From contig MU004186.1 in the NCBI GenBank assembly GCA_010093605.1, positions 637,765 through 701,764 on the forward strand: a DNA stretch of 64,000 nucleotides, in the 5' to 3' direction. The position numbers and the translations under genes were made by a program. This document shows, piece after piece, positions 43,614-55,929 of this stretch. The notes below the pieces were generated by a model. It was not told the DNA's origin. It made no database searches and saw only the letters and a program-made list of their open reading frames with translations. Positions within the stretch are counted from its first letter, which is position 1, and each line of letters begins with the position of its first letter. This DNA comes from Lophium mytilinum (Eukaryota > Ascomycota > Dothideomycetes > Mytilinidiales > Mytilinidiaceae).

Positions 43614-45488
43614 ATGCCTGTTCAGCGCACCTGCTGTGGGCACCCCATTGTCCTACGGATGCCGCCCCGACGCTTCCAATTACTCTTTGGCATTATAACA
43701 TTCATAATTCTCTCTCTAGTCCTGTTTGGACCACCTTCTAGTGCGGACATACCCACTGTAGAAGAGCTCAAAGAAACCATCAAGAATCCAAAGCTTCCGA
43801 AGGTCCCATCCGTGCACAACCCCTTCGGCCAAGGGGCTCACAAGTCGCCCATCCAACCAAACAGCACTAGTGGCGATGCCACATGGTTCTCGGATTGGAC
43901 ATGGAAGAACCCTTTCTCATCATCCATCACTCTGGACGAAAATCGCGCTGTCTTACCTCCCTTGACCAATCGACCGCCGATATACACATACTACGAGTCG
44001 GGGAAGAAGCAGGACGAGGAGCTCTCCAAGGCAGAACACGCGCTACTTCTAGCATGGAGGCGGGCTTGGTGGGCACAAGGCTTCAAGCCACAGGTTTTGT
44101 CGCGTGCGGAGGCTCAGAAGAACCCGCTGTACGAGTCTTTGCAGCGCCTCCGACTTGATTCCAAATTGGAAATGGAAGTCGTGAGATGGCTGGCGTGGGG
44201 CCACATGGGAACAGGAGTGCTAGCTAATTGGCTGGCCTTGCCAATGGCATCTCATGATAATCCCATGTTGGCCTACCTGCGTCGAGGGGAGTATCCTATC
44301 CTGAGTCGCGTGGAGAGTCTCCAGAACGGCATTTTCTTTGGAGAAAAGGCCGCCATCAACGGTGCGATTAAGAAAGTCCTGGAGGATTCTATTTGGGCAA
44401 ATGCAACCGCGAACAAGGACAAAATTGAAGGATTAGCGAAAGACGGTGGTGTAATGATCAACCTTCTCGACAAGGATACGCTGGACGAGGACAGAAAGGC
44501 GGACGGCATTGCCTTCTACGACACGAACACGATTGTATCAAAATACAAGACCGTCGCCGAAAAGATAACCAACACCACGAATCCCGAAGGGCTAAGAAGC
44601 CTCGCAACGCTCATAAACTCCCACCTGCATCTAACGTGGCAAGAATCGTTCCCGTCCGGCGTCGCAATCCTCAAACCCCTTCCCGAACACACCACCGCTC
44701 TTACCGAGGAAGCTATCGACATCGCTAGGAACCTCACCCAATGTCCCGACTCCCCTATCGTTGCATCATGCCCACCAAACAAACCAAAGTGCAAACCGTG
44801 TGTCGCTTCGAGCCGAATGCGCATGAAGCTCCTCCCCCACTTCCGCAACGACACTACCCTATACACCATCGGCTCCGTCCCGCATCCATACACCCTCACC
44901 AGCCTCCACTACACCCGCGACAACATTGACAAGACCTTCATCCGCCGCAAAGCGGAACGAGACATGTGGATCTTCGCCGCCACCCAAGAAATCCTCGGCT
45001 CCACGTCATCCGGCCAACGGCGCGTCGTGCGCTTCAAGGAAGCAGTTGCGTCCCCTCGCACAGCATCGCACTCTCTCTGGCTGACCGCCGAGCGCGAGTC
45101 GCAGGTCGATCTGGACTGGATCTTCGGCTTCAACCTCCCCCAGTCCTCGTGGAACGGCCAGTCGGAGCCCCCGGTGCCAGGTCCGGAACGGCGGCCTCCC
45201 CCGCCAGAAGAAATCGAGGGCGTCAAGAAGCCGCAGGATAATGAGCTGCGCATGGAAAAGAACAGGCTGCGGAAGGCGAGGGAAGCGATTAAGAGCAAGG
45301 ATCGCAGGATGCAGGAAGCGGTTGGTGTGATAGAGGCGTGGAATCTGGCGGACACAGAGGCGTGGCGGTTCGCAAGAGCTTTCAGCGCAAGGAGGAGGGT
45401 GGAGCGGAGGAAGTGGGAAGAGGAAGAGCAGGGGTTTGCGGGTGCGGAGAAGAAAGCTGGTGTGGGCGGCGGGAGGTGGGAGGACTGA
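43614..45488 (+). CDS. Type II membrane protein, large lumenal domain, unrecognised
   Basis: A single-exon gene of 624 residues from ATG 43614. A basic N terminus (RMPPRR) precedes one transmembrane helix (FQLLFGIITFIILSLVLFG, about residues 21-40), the layout of Golgi/ER type II proteins. A large soluble domain follows with several N-glycosylation sites and a Cys cluster (CPDSPIVASCPPNKPKCKPC, about residues 380-400). The C-terminal 120 residues are charged and helical (LRKAREAIKSKDRRMQEAV). It looks like a conserved fungal secretory-pathway protein. I cannot name a family or an activity. It shares the upstream region with the LYS2 gene. Confidence 0.75.
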   Translation: MPVQRTCCGHPIVLRMPPRRFQLLFGIITFIILSLVLFGPPSSADIPTVEELKETIKNPKLPKVPSVHNPFGQGAHKSPIQPNSTSGDATWFSDWTWKNPFSSSITLDENRAVLPPLTNRPPIYTYYESGKKQDEELSKAEHALLLAWRRAWWAQGFKPQVLSRAEAQKNPLYESLQRLRLDSKLEMEVVRWLAWGHMGTGVLANWLALPMASHDNPMLAYLRRGEYPILSRVESLQNGIFFGEKAAINGAIKKVLEDSIWANATANKDKIEGLAKDGGVMINLLDKDTLDEDRKADGIAFYDTNTIVSKYKTVAEKITNTTNPEGLRSLATLINSHLHLTWQESFPSGVAILKPLPEHTTALTEEAIDIARNLTQCPDSPIVASCPPNKPKCKPCVASSRMRMKLLPHFRNDTTLYTIGSVPHPYTLTSLHYTRDNIDKTFIRRKAERDMWIFAATQEILGSTSSGQRRVVRFKEAVASPRTASHSLWLTAERESQVDLDWIFGFNLPQSSWNGQSEPPVPGPERRPPPPEEIEGVKKPQDNELRMEKNRLRKAREAIKSKDRRMQEAVGVIEAWNLADTEAWRFARAFSARRRVERRKWEEEEQGFAGAEKKAGVGGGRWED

Positions 45489-46147
45489 TCTTGGAAGTTC
45501 AGGTGCGTTGTGTATTATACGGGACGCGTTTTTTGCGGGGGCGTTGGGGTTTGCGACTCAAAGAGCCGGTTAGGGCGTTAGGTAGAGTCGCCGCATTCCT
45601 ATTCGGAGTGTGGTTGGCATTAGATCATCTGAAGAATCCAGAAAGAGTTGAGGTCTCTGTTCTCTTTAAAGTCGCATTGCCTTGGCCACATCCAGAATAT
45701 GTTCCTTGTCATGAGGAGAGCTTCTACCTCGTCAAGTATTCGAGTTCCATCTTTTCGAGGACATGACCGTATTGCTGGCAACGCTCAAGACTTCTAAAGG
45801 CGGCTTCACCCTGTCCACACCGACGCCGCAGGGACTGGTAAACAAAGCTTTGCGAGTTATTGTTGAAACGCCAGTGGACAACCTCACAGTGACACTCAAA
45901 TGTAAGCAGACCGTCTCAATACTGTATTCAGCTACTGTGCCAGTAACAAACGCGCCATAAAGCCGTCAATCAGAACTCATGTGGGAATCATAACCCCCAA
46001 AACGCCGACGGTTGTACACACAGTGTATCCTCCAAGTCCCTTTTCCTGCCCAGGAATCAAGAAACGCCATGCCCATGCCCATGCCGCTGAAAATGCAAAA
46101 ATGGTCTCCACCAGCCAGAATGGCCCCGCGGAACCAATTCGGTCTTA
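45489..46147. other. Intergenic
   Basis: Between convergent 3' ends. A 65-codon plus-strand frame (45763-45960) is the only candidate and is not supported by motifs. Confidence 0.45.
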
Positions 46148-47238
46148 TTAGACGTGAGCGATATCATCGTCCCCCCTAGGACCAAGACGACACGCCCGGA
46201 CCAACCACGCCTCCCACCAATTCCGCACGCCCATCACCGTTGCGCGCCCGTCATTGTGCCCGTCCTGGCCAGCGGGATCGCCGAGGATGGCGGAGAAGAA
46301 CCAGAAGAAAGCTGCCACCCAGCTTGCCACCGCAACGCCTACAGCAACGAAGGGAGCGAACAGCTGTACGATGACAAGCATGGACGCACTGTAGCGATTC
46401 GGTCGAGCTCTGGATTGTATAAAGCGTAGTTGCTGATTTAGCGGAGGGGCGAGGAATATAGCGAGCTGTTCGTTGAAAGTCGGTCGAAAGCTGCAGAAGC
46501 GAAGGGGTTGGAGTATGCAGGTGATGACGATGGCGAGTAGAGTCCATATCATAAGAACGAATGAGAAGATGGCGCAGGGTGCGGCGAGGTAGAGCTGTGG
46601 GTCTGTTAGCTAGCTTGTCACGACGGCTGACAGCTCTGCCGTGCACTCCTCCTGCTGTTCGAGGTGCCTTTGGGAAGTTCATTCAGGGTTCAACAAGATG
46701 AACTGCAGAGTGCTAAGAATACATCCAGGGCCTCTCAACAGCGGTCTACCTCGAGACAGTCTCATAGTCCTACAAAGATTATACGTACATTGACTCGTAA
46801 AACATCCATCTCTGGAGCTTCGTCGTGGTGTCCCTGATCGGAGGTGCGTCTTCGTTCTGGGTCGGATAGTGATGGGTGGGTTCGTGATGTTCGTGGTTGG
46901 GGGCTCGGTGGGAAGCCATTCTGCTTTTCCAGATCCAATTGGGCGCGCGGAGGGAAGGTGATGCTGGGATGCGATGTTCCTTCTGTTTGCGAGTGTCTAG
47001 AGGTGATGGAGACAGGGCTTGGCGGCGAGGAGACCTTCGGCGAGAAAGGGTGCGATATGACCGAGTCCCGACTTGGAACAGACGAATGCATCCGCGGCGA
47101 GCGCGAGTATTCCGATATAGGCGTTCCATAGGCACAATTGGGCGGATGGGGTGCGTTGAAGGTTGCTGCGCGACGTCGGTCGATGTCGCTGTCGGGAGCC
47201 ATGGCCATGGCAGGCCGGGAGCGCGGCGGAGCAGCCAT
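46148..47238 (-). CDS. Two-helix membrane protein with Ser/Pro-rich N terminus
   Basis: Two exons (46789-47238 and 46148-46594; intron 194 bases, long for this window) give 298 residues in phase. The first 150 residues are Ser/Pro/Arg-rich and disordered (VISHPFSPKVSSPPSPVS). Two hydrophobic spans follow: LYLAAPCAIFSFVLMIWTLL, continuing into AIVITCILQPL, and SASMLVIVQLFAPFVAVGVA, continuing through WVAAFFWFFSAILGD. The tail holds a Trp-rich segment (VRNWWEAWLVRACRLG). It resembles small conserved Pezizomycotina membrane proteins of unknown role. ATG 47238 is chosen as the first; 47208 (MAMAPDS) is a possible alternative. Confidence 0.66.
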
Positions 47239-48554
47239 AGCGGAGAAGGTGCAGTCGAAGCGGGCGGCAGTCGTCTATGGGTTGGGTCGCGGAGGGAGAG
47301 ATGGGGATACCATGATATAGATGGCTTCCCCTCAGGAGAGGCTTGGAACAGAGGTTACATGCCGTCAACCACGAAGTGTCTCTTGGAAGCCCGCTTGGCA
47401 CTCCAGGCTCTTTCGACACTTCGCCTGCTGCCAAGTCTGCCGAGGGCTTGGTAGTGGGTGTGTTGAGGGCGGTGGCCAATGGGGTCGCCTGCGCGGAGGA
47501 GGCCTGCACGATTGTGCTTTTGCTTCCAGCACCACAAGGCTGATGCAGAGCGGACAAGACGGATTGCCCGGCACGCCGCGCATTCGCCGACAAACTGCGC
47601 GCACTTGGCCGCTTGGTGTTGTGCTCTGTTTGCTCGGCCTGATGGTCACGGTCGCCGCGCCAGCTCCATCAGGAGCGCCAAGGGCCGCCGTGCTCGCTGG
47701 GCGCGTTTGTGATACGTCCGCTGGCCTTGTGGATGATATATCCTCAGGAGTCCAAGCGGATGCGTGATGCCCAGGCTTCTCCGCCCAGCGCTCAGGATGC
47801 AAACGTTTCAGGGCCCCGCGTACAGGCGTGCCGTGTGACTGTGACTTGCGCATGATGGAAAACCAGTAGGGTGCTCGTCCGTGGTATGAGAGTGGCCAGG
47901 TCCAGAATTACTCGCCGTTTGCGTTGCATTTTGTCTTTGGGTCAATGACGCGGTGCGAGGCTCCAGAGATGTGCCAGCCGAGGGACGAGATTTGGTGGCT
48001 TGGCAATGTGAGATCGGTGAAGGTGATGCGACACAAGGGCTGAACGCAGGCGAGGCGATGGCGAAGGCGTAAGCAAGGGCAGCAAGCCCGATTCTCACGA
48101 TGCAGTCCTGGTGTTGAGTTCCAGAAGGCTTCCCGTCGTCGTCCGCGACACCACGCCATCCAAGTGTGGGCTAGCTTACGGTCACGTGATGTTCTTACTA
48201 GCGTGTCCCGCTCGTGTAACATCGCCAGGCAGCTGCCATTTCAGCTTCAGCCTGATGCTGCCTCCTCGCTGCCTGCGGCCATAGTATAGATCAACAACTC
48301 TGTAGTCAATTGGTTTTGTTCTGCTTTGCATCTCCTTCCTTTTCATCTGTCAACAAGCCTGATCTCAGTGGAGAGCAGACACGTCTTGACGCCTGCGAGG
48401 TCTGATTGCATTATCACCTTCAACAATCGTTCACCACTCTTGACGCCACTCGTTTCTTCTCCTTAGCTCTAGTAATCTAGCCAGAGCTTTCCATTCCAAA
48501 TTATTCCCTGTGTTATCCTAAACTTGAGGACACTCCTCGACCCCACCAGCAAAC
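47239..48554. other. Divergent intergenic region, GC-rich then CT-rich
   Basis: Promoters for the membrane protein (minus) and the FG-repeat protein (plus). Open frames at 47321-47853 overlap on both strands and are GC-driven. The segment 48290-48550 is CT-rich, like a 5' leader. Confidence 0.5.
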
Positions 48555-51500
48555 ATGGCTAGAACTGTTGCGGATACCCTGCGAGAGGTCACGGAGGAGA
48601 TGACCGACCTCGCAACTCGCGGACAGCGCATCGCGTTCGGCTTGATGGCAATCAACAATGTCACTGCCGATCACAATTCCACCCTGAATTCGGTCGTCTG
48701 CAAGCTTTTTGCCCTTGTCGGCGTGTCCAACCTCTTGAAGGACCTCCTCAAGGTTGGATCCCGTGACAAGGATCCAGTTCTACCTCTCTTAACTCTTCAA
48801 GATCTTCGACATGCAACAGATTTGCTACAGACGTGGAAAGTCGCGCTTCTGAACGTTGGGCCGCTCATCATCGAGTCGGATACCCACATATATTCTCAAC
48901 GATTTCGATCCCCTACCACTGGTCCACCTAATTGCCGTTTCCCTGAGATAGCGATGGCAAACTCACTCGTTCGCATCTCGGATTGCTTGAAGGGCTTCTC
49001 TCTTCTCGTCAGTTCTGCACGTATACAGGAACTTCAGCGACAATTTAGTGGTAACTATTCTACTGGGTAAGTGTTCAATTTCTGCTATCGCTGCTCATTT
49101 GCCTCGGCTCCTAGCTTTTCAGCGGCGTCTTACTAATATTGCCTTGCAGAAACGACACGCTCGAGAGCGAGTCGAGAAAGGAAGAGTACAGACTCGTAGA
49201 GACTACACAGAGCCTCAGACGCCAGAACGATCGCACGTCCGTGCTAGGGACCGGACCGCCACTTCTTCAGTCCCAGCAGTCTAGTGGGGGGGTATTCGGC
49301 TTTCAGACCCAAGCCCCATCTCTCGTGAGCTTGAATCCCTCACAGACTTACACCGCCGTCGACATCAAAGAACTACAGCACCCACGCGGATTCCGAGGAC
49401 GATATGGAGAGCCCGACTACCCATTCTTGGATAAGCGACCACACGTCCAGCTAAACCCGCCTGAATTCGGGTTGACGTTTAACAAAAGCTTTGAAGAATG
49501 CGAGTTGGAACGAAGGGAACTCAGGTTTGTCCGGAACATGCCTTACAGTCACGAGCTAGCTACTGATGCCTGTCACAGCCGCAAAGGGAAGTATCCTGAA
49601 TCAGTGATGTTTTCGAATTGGCCACCTGCGTTCGTCAAGAACACCGTTCAAGGCCCGCAAGAGGTGCCTGAGAAATTACCCGAGAAATCCGACAGCAAAG
49701 CACAAATCTCACAAACCATTGAGAAAAGCCATGAACAGGTGACGAAAGAAGCAGATTCGACACCTAGGTAAGCAAACAACGCACATTGAAGGATCCCACA
49801 AGCTAACAAGATGAAATAGACTCCACCGGGAAGTCTCTGTTGATACTAAATCCGAATTCGAGGTCCTCTCGCACTCCGAGGCCGGGGTCAACACGCCGAA
49901 CACTACCCGCGATAACACTCCAGTCCCAGAGCCGAAATCCGGAACACCCGTGAAAGAAGAAGAATCTCGCCAAGATCAGAAGACTGTCATGCCTGTGTCA
50001 GCTACAACTCAAAAGTCCAATGGACCTCAGCCAATCAAAGAAGATGTTGCTACATCTACCGAAAAAGCGGATTTTGAGGATGTCATGGAGGCCTATATGC
50101 TTACTCCTTGTGGGGAGCAGATCCGTGATATCGTTGAATGGTCCACTAAAATTCACAAGATGCCTCTGGAGCCGGAGCAAGTTGCCGCTCATGTGAAGAA
50201 GCTGGGTAAAAAGTACTCCGTAATTGACACAATCGCAAATATAAGCCCAGAGGAATGGAGGACCATCCGAGCTTATGCCAAACCGCGAAGTGGAACCGTG
50301 GTGTCTATTCAGAGATCCCACATGTCCAACATGCCTACTATGCTTGGCGTTATTGCAATCCCATCGCTCATGTTTGTTATGAAGATCCCTAAGATTCCCA
50401 GTAATATACGATCTGGAGACAACGCATCCATTGCATCTGAACCGTCTTCTCAATTCGGCGGGTTCAGGGGTGGCCTTTTCGGCCGCAGCCAACCCAACAC
50501 CATGCCCAGTGGTTTCTTTGGTACAAAGCCAGAGGAAGAGGAGCATATCGGAATGACGCGACGCCCGTCGTGGGACCCTGAAGCTACAAATGGATTCGCC
50601 AACACTGGAAGGCTAGGCGGGCTTTTTGGCTCCCATCAACCTACAAGTAGTCTGTTCGGTAATCCTAGCAGCAGACAGCCGTCGCTCTTTAGCAACTTCA
50701 GCAACGCTCGCCCATCGCTATTTGCCAATACAACATCATCTACTGTCGAGAACGCGCAACCAATGTTCCACAGCATGTCCAACGATGCACTGCCGTCGCC
50801 CTTCAGCAACTTTCAAAACGCGCAGCCGTCGCGGGTCAGCAACTCTCAAAATGTGCGACCATCGCCGCTCAGCAACGTACAGCCAACAGCTTGCAGTAAT
50901 CCTCAGCCATCGCCCTTCAGCCAGCCCAACAACAATCAGCGGACAGGGGGTCTTTTTGGCTCATTATTTGGGGCCACGCCAAGACAGCCAGCACAACATT
51001 TCTCTAACTGGGGAGTTCCTGTCTCTAAGCCAGCTTCTGCCTCTACAGGAGGCTTGTTCGCAACCCTCGGTGGAGTTACAACGGCTGGCAATACTAGCAG
51101 CGGAGGTTTCGGTGCCAACTCCGCTAGGAACGATGCTCCAAATACTAGCACAGCCGATTCTAAGGTCGTTAACTTAGGTGAGGGACCTAAAGACTTAGCC
51201 GCCACAGCCGGTGCAGAGTCATCTCAGCCCAAAGCTCCAGAATCGAAGAAGGAGGGACCTCGCGCCACTCCCGTCGAGGGTCCAGACTCGAACATCTCTC
51301 CATCCGCAGAATGGTTCGATGAACTTCTCTCAACGCCGTTCGGTCACGTACCCTCATTCAGTCTCTTTACACCTGCACCGCCGAACCCCCAGCCAAAGCC
51401 GTCCCTCTTCGGAACCCCTTCCTTGCCTGGCGCAGAAACCCCAAAGCCCTTCGGTACACCACCCTCCTCTGGCCCGTTCGCCCAATACGCCGGTCCGACC

Positions 51501-51965
51501 TCCGCGTTCGCGACCTCCGCGCCCGAGAAACAGGAGTCCGTTTTCACGAAGAAGACCAGCGAGCCGGTCAAGGGACCGGGCCCAGCACGGACGTTTGGGC
51601 GGAAGGAGCACTTTAGAGCTGGGCCGTTCCCCCCAGTCCCAGGTGTTGCGCCGCCGCAGAATCTGCGGGACCAACGACAAGAGGCAGATAGTCAAGTCAT
51701 CATGGGAAGGGAGGCGCAGGATTTAATGATGACGATGCAGATGATGTGGCAGGAAAAGCGGATCGCCGGCATAATGGCGGCGCAGCAGGCTGAGAGCGCC
51801 AGCGCTGGTGCCGATGCGAGTGCCAGTAGCTCTCCTCAGACGGAGATGCGGAAATCCCTTTTTGGTGCTGCGGAGTCGGCGACGCAGGAGGAAGAAGAGG
51901 TTTCGAAGACTCCGGAGGAGGCGGACGAGTCGGTGGAGGGGAAGGTGAAGGAGACCCCTAAGTAG
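48555..51965 (+). CDS. FG-repeat, nucleoporin-like protein
   Basis: Three exons (48555-49066, 49150-49767, 49820-51965) give 1,091 residues in phase. The N-terminal 170 residues form a helical domain (TVADTLREVTEEMTDLATRG, GVSNLLKDLLKVGS) without a name I can give. The middle is disordered and Glu-rich. The second half carries many GLFG/SLFG/GFFG motifs (GGLFGRSQ, SGFFGTK, GGLFGSHQ, SSLFGNPS, GGLFGSLFGA, SLFGTPS) within Asn/Ser/Pro-rich repeats (SPFSNFQNAQPS). FG repeats are typical of nuclear pore proteins, where they bind transport receptors, but also occur in unrelated fungal low-complexity proteins. The domain order does not match Nup98, Nup100 or Nup57. It is best described as FG-rich, possibly pore-associated. 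Confidence 0.7.
50455..51100 (+). repeat. FG/NxQPS coding repeats
   Basis: Degenerate 24-48 base units encode SxFSNxxNARPS-type peptides interleaved with GLFG motifs. Confidence 0.6.
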
Positions 51966-52280
51966 AGTGACTAGTTTACAGCGTTGATCACAGGGATATT
52001 GGAGATTGATTGATCGATCGAAGGAGTTGGAATATATCGCTCTGGAGCCATGGAGTTTTGCGATTTTAGCGGGAATACCAGAATGAATTAGAGATGGTTT
52101 ATTTTCAACGGAGAATGCCTGGAGGGTAGGCTGATTGGGAGAAAGTCACATTTCTAAACATCAAAGTGATGGAAGCGGAGAGAATTTTACATTTCGCAAC
52201 TATGTATGTGAATTTTGAGTGGTGTGAATTAGACACATGTGAGTTGTGAAAGACCGGCGGGATGTGAATTGATCAACAGT
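51966..52280. other. 3' flank of the FG-protein gene
   Basis: No gene. It leads into the tandem repeat array; motifs such as GTGTGAATTAGAC already appear at 52221-52240. Confidence 0.5.
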
Positions 52281-53125
52281 GACTTGAGACATATGAGCGG
52301 GGGCTTGTCTGGAGTTTGCAGTGAATCGATGCATAGTATTGCTTTGGACTGTAAATTAAGAGAATGGCGGGGGTAAACGAGGGGTGTGACTTTGATATTA
52401 GATAAAGGGTGAATTGCAAAGACTTAGAAACAAATTACTTCGTAAGGCTGGCTCTTGCGACTAAGAGCAGAGCTAAGCAAACCCTTGCTCGAACCTATGA
52501 ATTAAACTGTGGAATTGGGGGAATGTTGGAGGGTGTGAAATGTGCTAACGGGAGCCAGTCCGCGCGATTTGGAGTTAGTTTGGGCATACTATTGCTGGAG
52601 TCTACAAATTAGACAGCTGCACGATGTGAAAGACTAGCTAATGTGAATTAGACGTCAGGAAAAGGGTAAATTACAGTGTGGTGAGGTGTGTTAACTGGAG
52701 CCAGTCCGTGCGATTTAGCAACAATTTAGGCATACTGTTGCTAGAGATTGTGAATCACACACTTGCCTACAGTAAGAGTTTGGCGGGTGTGAATTAGACG
52801 TCGAGAAAATGCTATTTTACAGTATGATGAGATGTGCTAACGGGAGCCAGTCCGGGTGATTTCAATTCAATCTCAGCATACTATTGCTCGACACTTTAAA
52901 TTAGAGCGTTGAATTGGGTCACTTTTTGACGATGTGAGATGTATAAACGGGAGCAGTCCGTGCGATTGAGTGTCGGTTTTGGCATGCTATTGCTCGACGC
53001 TTTAGATCAGAGCATCGATTTTAAGGTACCTTTTAGGGGTGTGATATGTCTAAGCGGGAGCCAGTCCGTGCGATTTGGGGGTCGATTTTGGCATATTATT
53101 GCCCGAGCGTGGGAATGAGGGGGAG
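52281..53125. repeat. Degenerate tandem array, 146/107-base spacing
   Basis: Five clear copies of a core (GGGAGCCAGTCCGTGCGATT, then about 14 variable bases, then GGCATACTATTGCTCGA). The GGAG of the core falls at 52551, 52697, 52843, 52950 and 53057, so spacings are 146, 146, 107 and 107. Two weaker copies near 52300 and 52446 fit the same register. Longer units carry an extra 39 bases around GTGTGAATTAGACGTC. No open frame runs through it. The array lies between the convergent FG-protein and mL46 genes. Confidence 0.8.
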
Positions 53126-53556
53126 TTGTGATGGGTATGGAGATTTTGTTCGAGTATTGTAGATTAGGTTCTCTACTACGCATTTGGTATTTATTGCGCC
53201 GGAAACCCCCGTAGCCTATCATTGCAATTCACACGCACTTGTAAGGATGTGAGTGAGCTTCAATGATGACCCACTAATTGAGCATCCAGGACGTATTTTG
53301 CTATTGTGACTGCTTCTGCTTGTGGCTTTTCTTACTACAGGCATGGGTTGTAGCCAAGCGAAAGCGGCGTTGATTTTAGGTGCAGAAACATGATAGATGT
53401 GGAGACTCACTTGATACACTAGGCTTGGAGAATCTTGCTTTTGAGAAGTGACTCGCTTCATGATTCCAGATGTGACCAAGACCTTCCCAATGCCATATAT
53501 TGGACCAGTATGATACAAACTATTTCTACAAAAGTTACAAGTTGTACAGCGCTGGC
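53126..53556. other. 3' flank of mL46
   Basis: Downstream region of the minus-strand mL46 gene. No gene is supported. Confidence 0.5.
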
Positions 53557-54746
53557 CTACCTGTCCGTCAACATGTTCTGTATCGCGCTCCAGTATTTTT
53601 GGTTGACCACTTTTTGCACCTCCTCTTTTGTAAGCCACTTGAAGTCTTTAATACCGAGCTTGTTGTCCTCGAGACTTGCTTGGCCTGCCATTATCCGCGC
53701 CTTCATGAAGAAGATTTTCTCACCCAGCGCTTCCACGTTCGCGCGCTCCGGATGTGGTCGCCGTTTTACGTAGTCGAAGCTGTAGTGACCGACTGGCACA
53801 TTGCCAACAACCCAGGTGTTCATATTGAGGCCACCGTTGTGAACAAGAACACGCTCTGCCGCCTGCACATCATCACGTTAGCCAGCGTCTCTCCCAAACA
53901 TCTCCAGACCATCCACTCACCTGATGCAAGGTCTCCCTCCCTTGAATTTGATCATCGGGCAACACCCACCGGCCCTCCTTATTCTGCACCACAAGATACA
54001 AGCTCCGCTGCATCAACCGATCCAAGCTCCTCTGATCTCCCTTCCGATCCGCCTCCGTCTCCCGTGGCATCGGCCGCTCTATAGGCTCCGCCTTCTTCTT
54101 ACTCGCCTCCGCGGCGATCTCCACGCCCGCCTCTGCTACCGCCGCCCCCTCCATCCCCTTCGCCGCATCAGCCCCCGTGCTCTCCGGCGCACTCGCATCC
54201 GCATCCTCCAGCAGCCGCTCCACCTGCCACGCGGGCTCCGCCTCTTTCGCACCCACCAACACCTCATCATTCCAGCCCTCCGGGCCATATGGATTGTAGA
54301 CCCCAATGTCACGGGCGGGCGTGAGGCGCTGCTTCATCTTGCGCTTCCAGTCGATGTCGGCAGGTGTGTCTTTCTTGAAGTAGAAGTATCTCGGAAACGG
54401 GAGTGCGAGGCGCTCATTTAACCGCCGTTGATAGAGAAAGAAGGATTTCTCGAAGGGGTGGAGGTCGCGGGTCAGGAGGGGCGGGCGGGAGAGCACGACG
54501 CCGGCGCGGACTTGGTAGGATTGGGCGAGGGAGGTCGAGGTAACGGGAGGGATGGAGGAGAGCTGGGCTTGTGTTTCGGGCGCCGGGGCGGTGGCGGTTG
54601 CGGCGGAGGAGTAGGGGGAGATGCGGGCATGGCATATTGAGGGCCCTGGGATGGAGGTTAATTGGGGGTTGGAGGGGATGGGGGAGGGCATTGGGTGTAC
54701 CTTTTCGAGAGGCAATGTGCCTCGCGCTTCTGTGACCGGCGTTCAT
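53557..54746 (-). CDS. MRPL17: Mitochondrial large-subunit ribosomal protein mL46 (L17)
   Basis: Three exons (54701-54746, 53921-54645, 53557-53862) give 358 residues in phase. The short first exon supplies a basic mitochondrial targeting start (MNAGHRSARHIASRK). The protein core is typical of mL46: AGVVLSRPPLLTRDLHPFEK, FFLYQRRLNERLALPFPRYF, then a Nudix-like fold (SLYLVVQNKEGRWVLPDD, ETLHQ joined to AAERVLVHNGG, NTWVVGNVPVGHY) and FFMKARIMAGQ, DFKWLTKEEV, NQKYWSAIQNML at the end. mL46 proteins have a degenerate Nudix hydrolase fold and act structurally in the mitoribosome. A disordered Ala/Glu insert (about residues 180-225) is lineage-specific. Confidence 0.9.
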
Positions 54747-55929
54747 GATGGCGGTTGCATTGCCTGGTGTGGTGATAGGTCTGGCGCGCTCAATCCTCAA
54801 TATCATGCCGTGTCGTTTGGAGTCTCGCGTCCAAAAATTGTGAGAGATGAACTAGCGGCAGCACGTGATGTAAAACGCACGGGCCCTCCCTTCGAGACTT
54901 TTCTTCGAGATTCTCGAGTTCTGTTCTTCTTCATCTACACGGCACAATTCCTTATCACCAACAGCTCGTAATTCTCCGGAGCTTTTGGCCATTTAAAGGT
55001 GCCTAGAGAAGATGAGGGCAGTCTTTTTCGCTAGCGATACCTGAAGCTTTATGGTGTATGGCTAGATAGATTTTGCGCACATATTATCCTGCTGAGGGTG
55101 TTTTGACATCAAGACCATTATTCGTATTCAGGAAGAATAACTTAAGAGAATGCAATTCGAGATGGAAAGATTGTAATTGTTGCTGCGGACAGAGTATCCA
55201 AGCAAATGCCTGGTCGAAAGGATATCTAGTGAAGGGACCCGTAGACGACCAGCGTCGGTTGATATTTTCTACGTTGTATACCAAATTTTATATTGATCTA
55301 CAGGAGTATCATTGCACTCATTCGTGCAAACCACATCCTATTGAAAAATTCCAAAACGCTTCTCACTACGCTCCTCCTTGTTCTTCCAGTTGGTAAGGAA
55401 GCATTCCATCTAGACTGTGAGACTTCGTGTCTGTCCCCGCGCCCACGCCTTGTTGATGACTCCTCCTAGCTCAGTGCTTCCACACAGGCAATTGGACATT
55501 CAAGACTAGGAGGGCTATCAGAGGGGAAACAGCCATTGTGTCTACGGCCAACTCTTCTGTTACAAAAGCGCAAATTAGCCTCCAGTAAAGCAGTAATTTT
55601 ACCAGATATAGGCGCTGGTGTTTTCAAAGATTCTTAGAGTGGTTTGAAGAATAGCGTGATGGAAGGAGTGCCTTAGTTGGAAAGAATCGTTGCTTTCATG
55701 TCAAGGTAGTAAAAGCAGACGACAATTATCCTGTATGATTTACTCACCAGTATGGTCAATCTCGAGTGCTTTAGGATTGAGTGCTTAGCCAAAAGACGCA
55801 TTGCCTTAAAGTGCCCCAGAGGAGAAAATGCTATTGGACATCATAACTAGTGTTACACTACTCACACAATCATAATATAAAACAATTGAATAGTCATTTA
55901 CAAGAAAACTCATCCCTACCGAGAAACCT
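54747..55929. other. Intergenic
   Basis: About 1.2 kb between two minus-strand mitochondrial-protein genes. No supported gene; the overlapping short frames have no features. Confidence 0.5.

Noticed and set aside
45763-45960. 65-codon plus frame as a small gene
   Set aside because: Protein-like at its start, but no family features and a 3'-end location between convergent genes.
47321-47853. Overlapping 60-180 codon frames
   Set aside because: High GC makes long open frames likely on both strands; none has recognisable domains.
52281-53125. The 146/107 array as a CRISPR array
   Set aside because: Units are too long and degenerate, and this is a eukaryotic genome.
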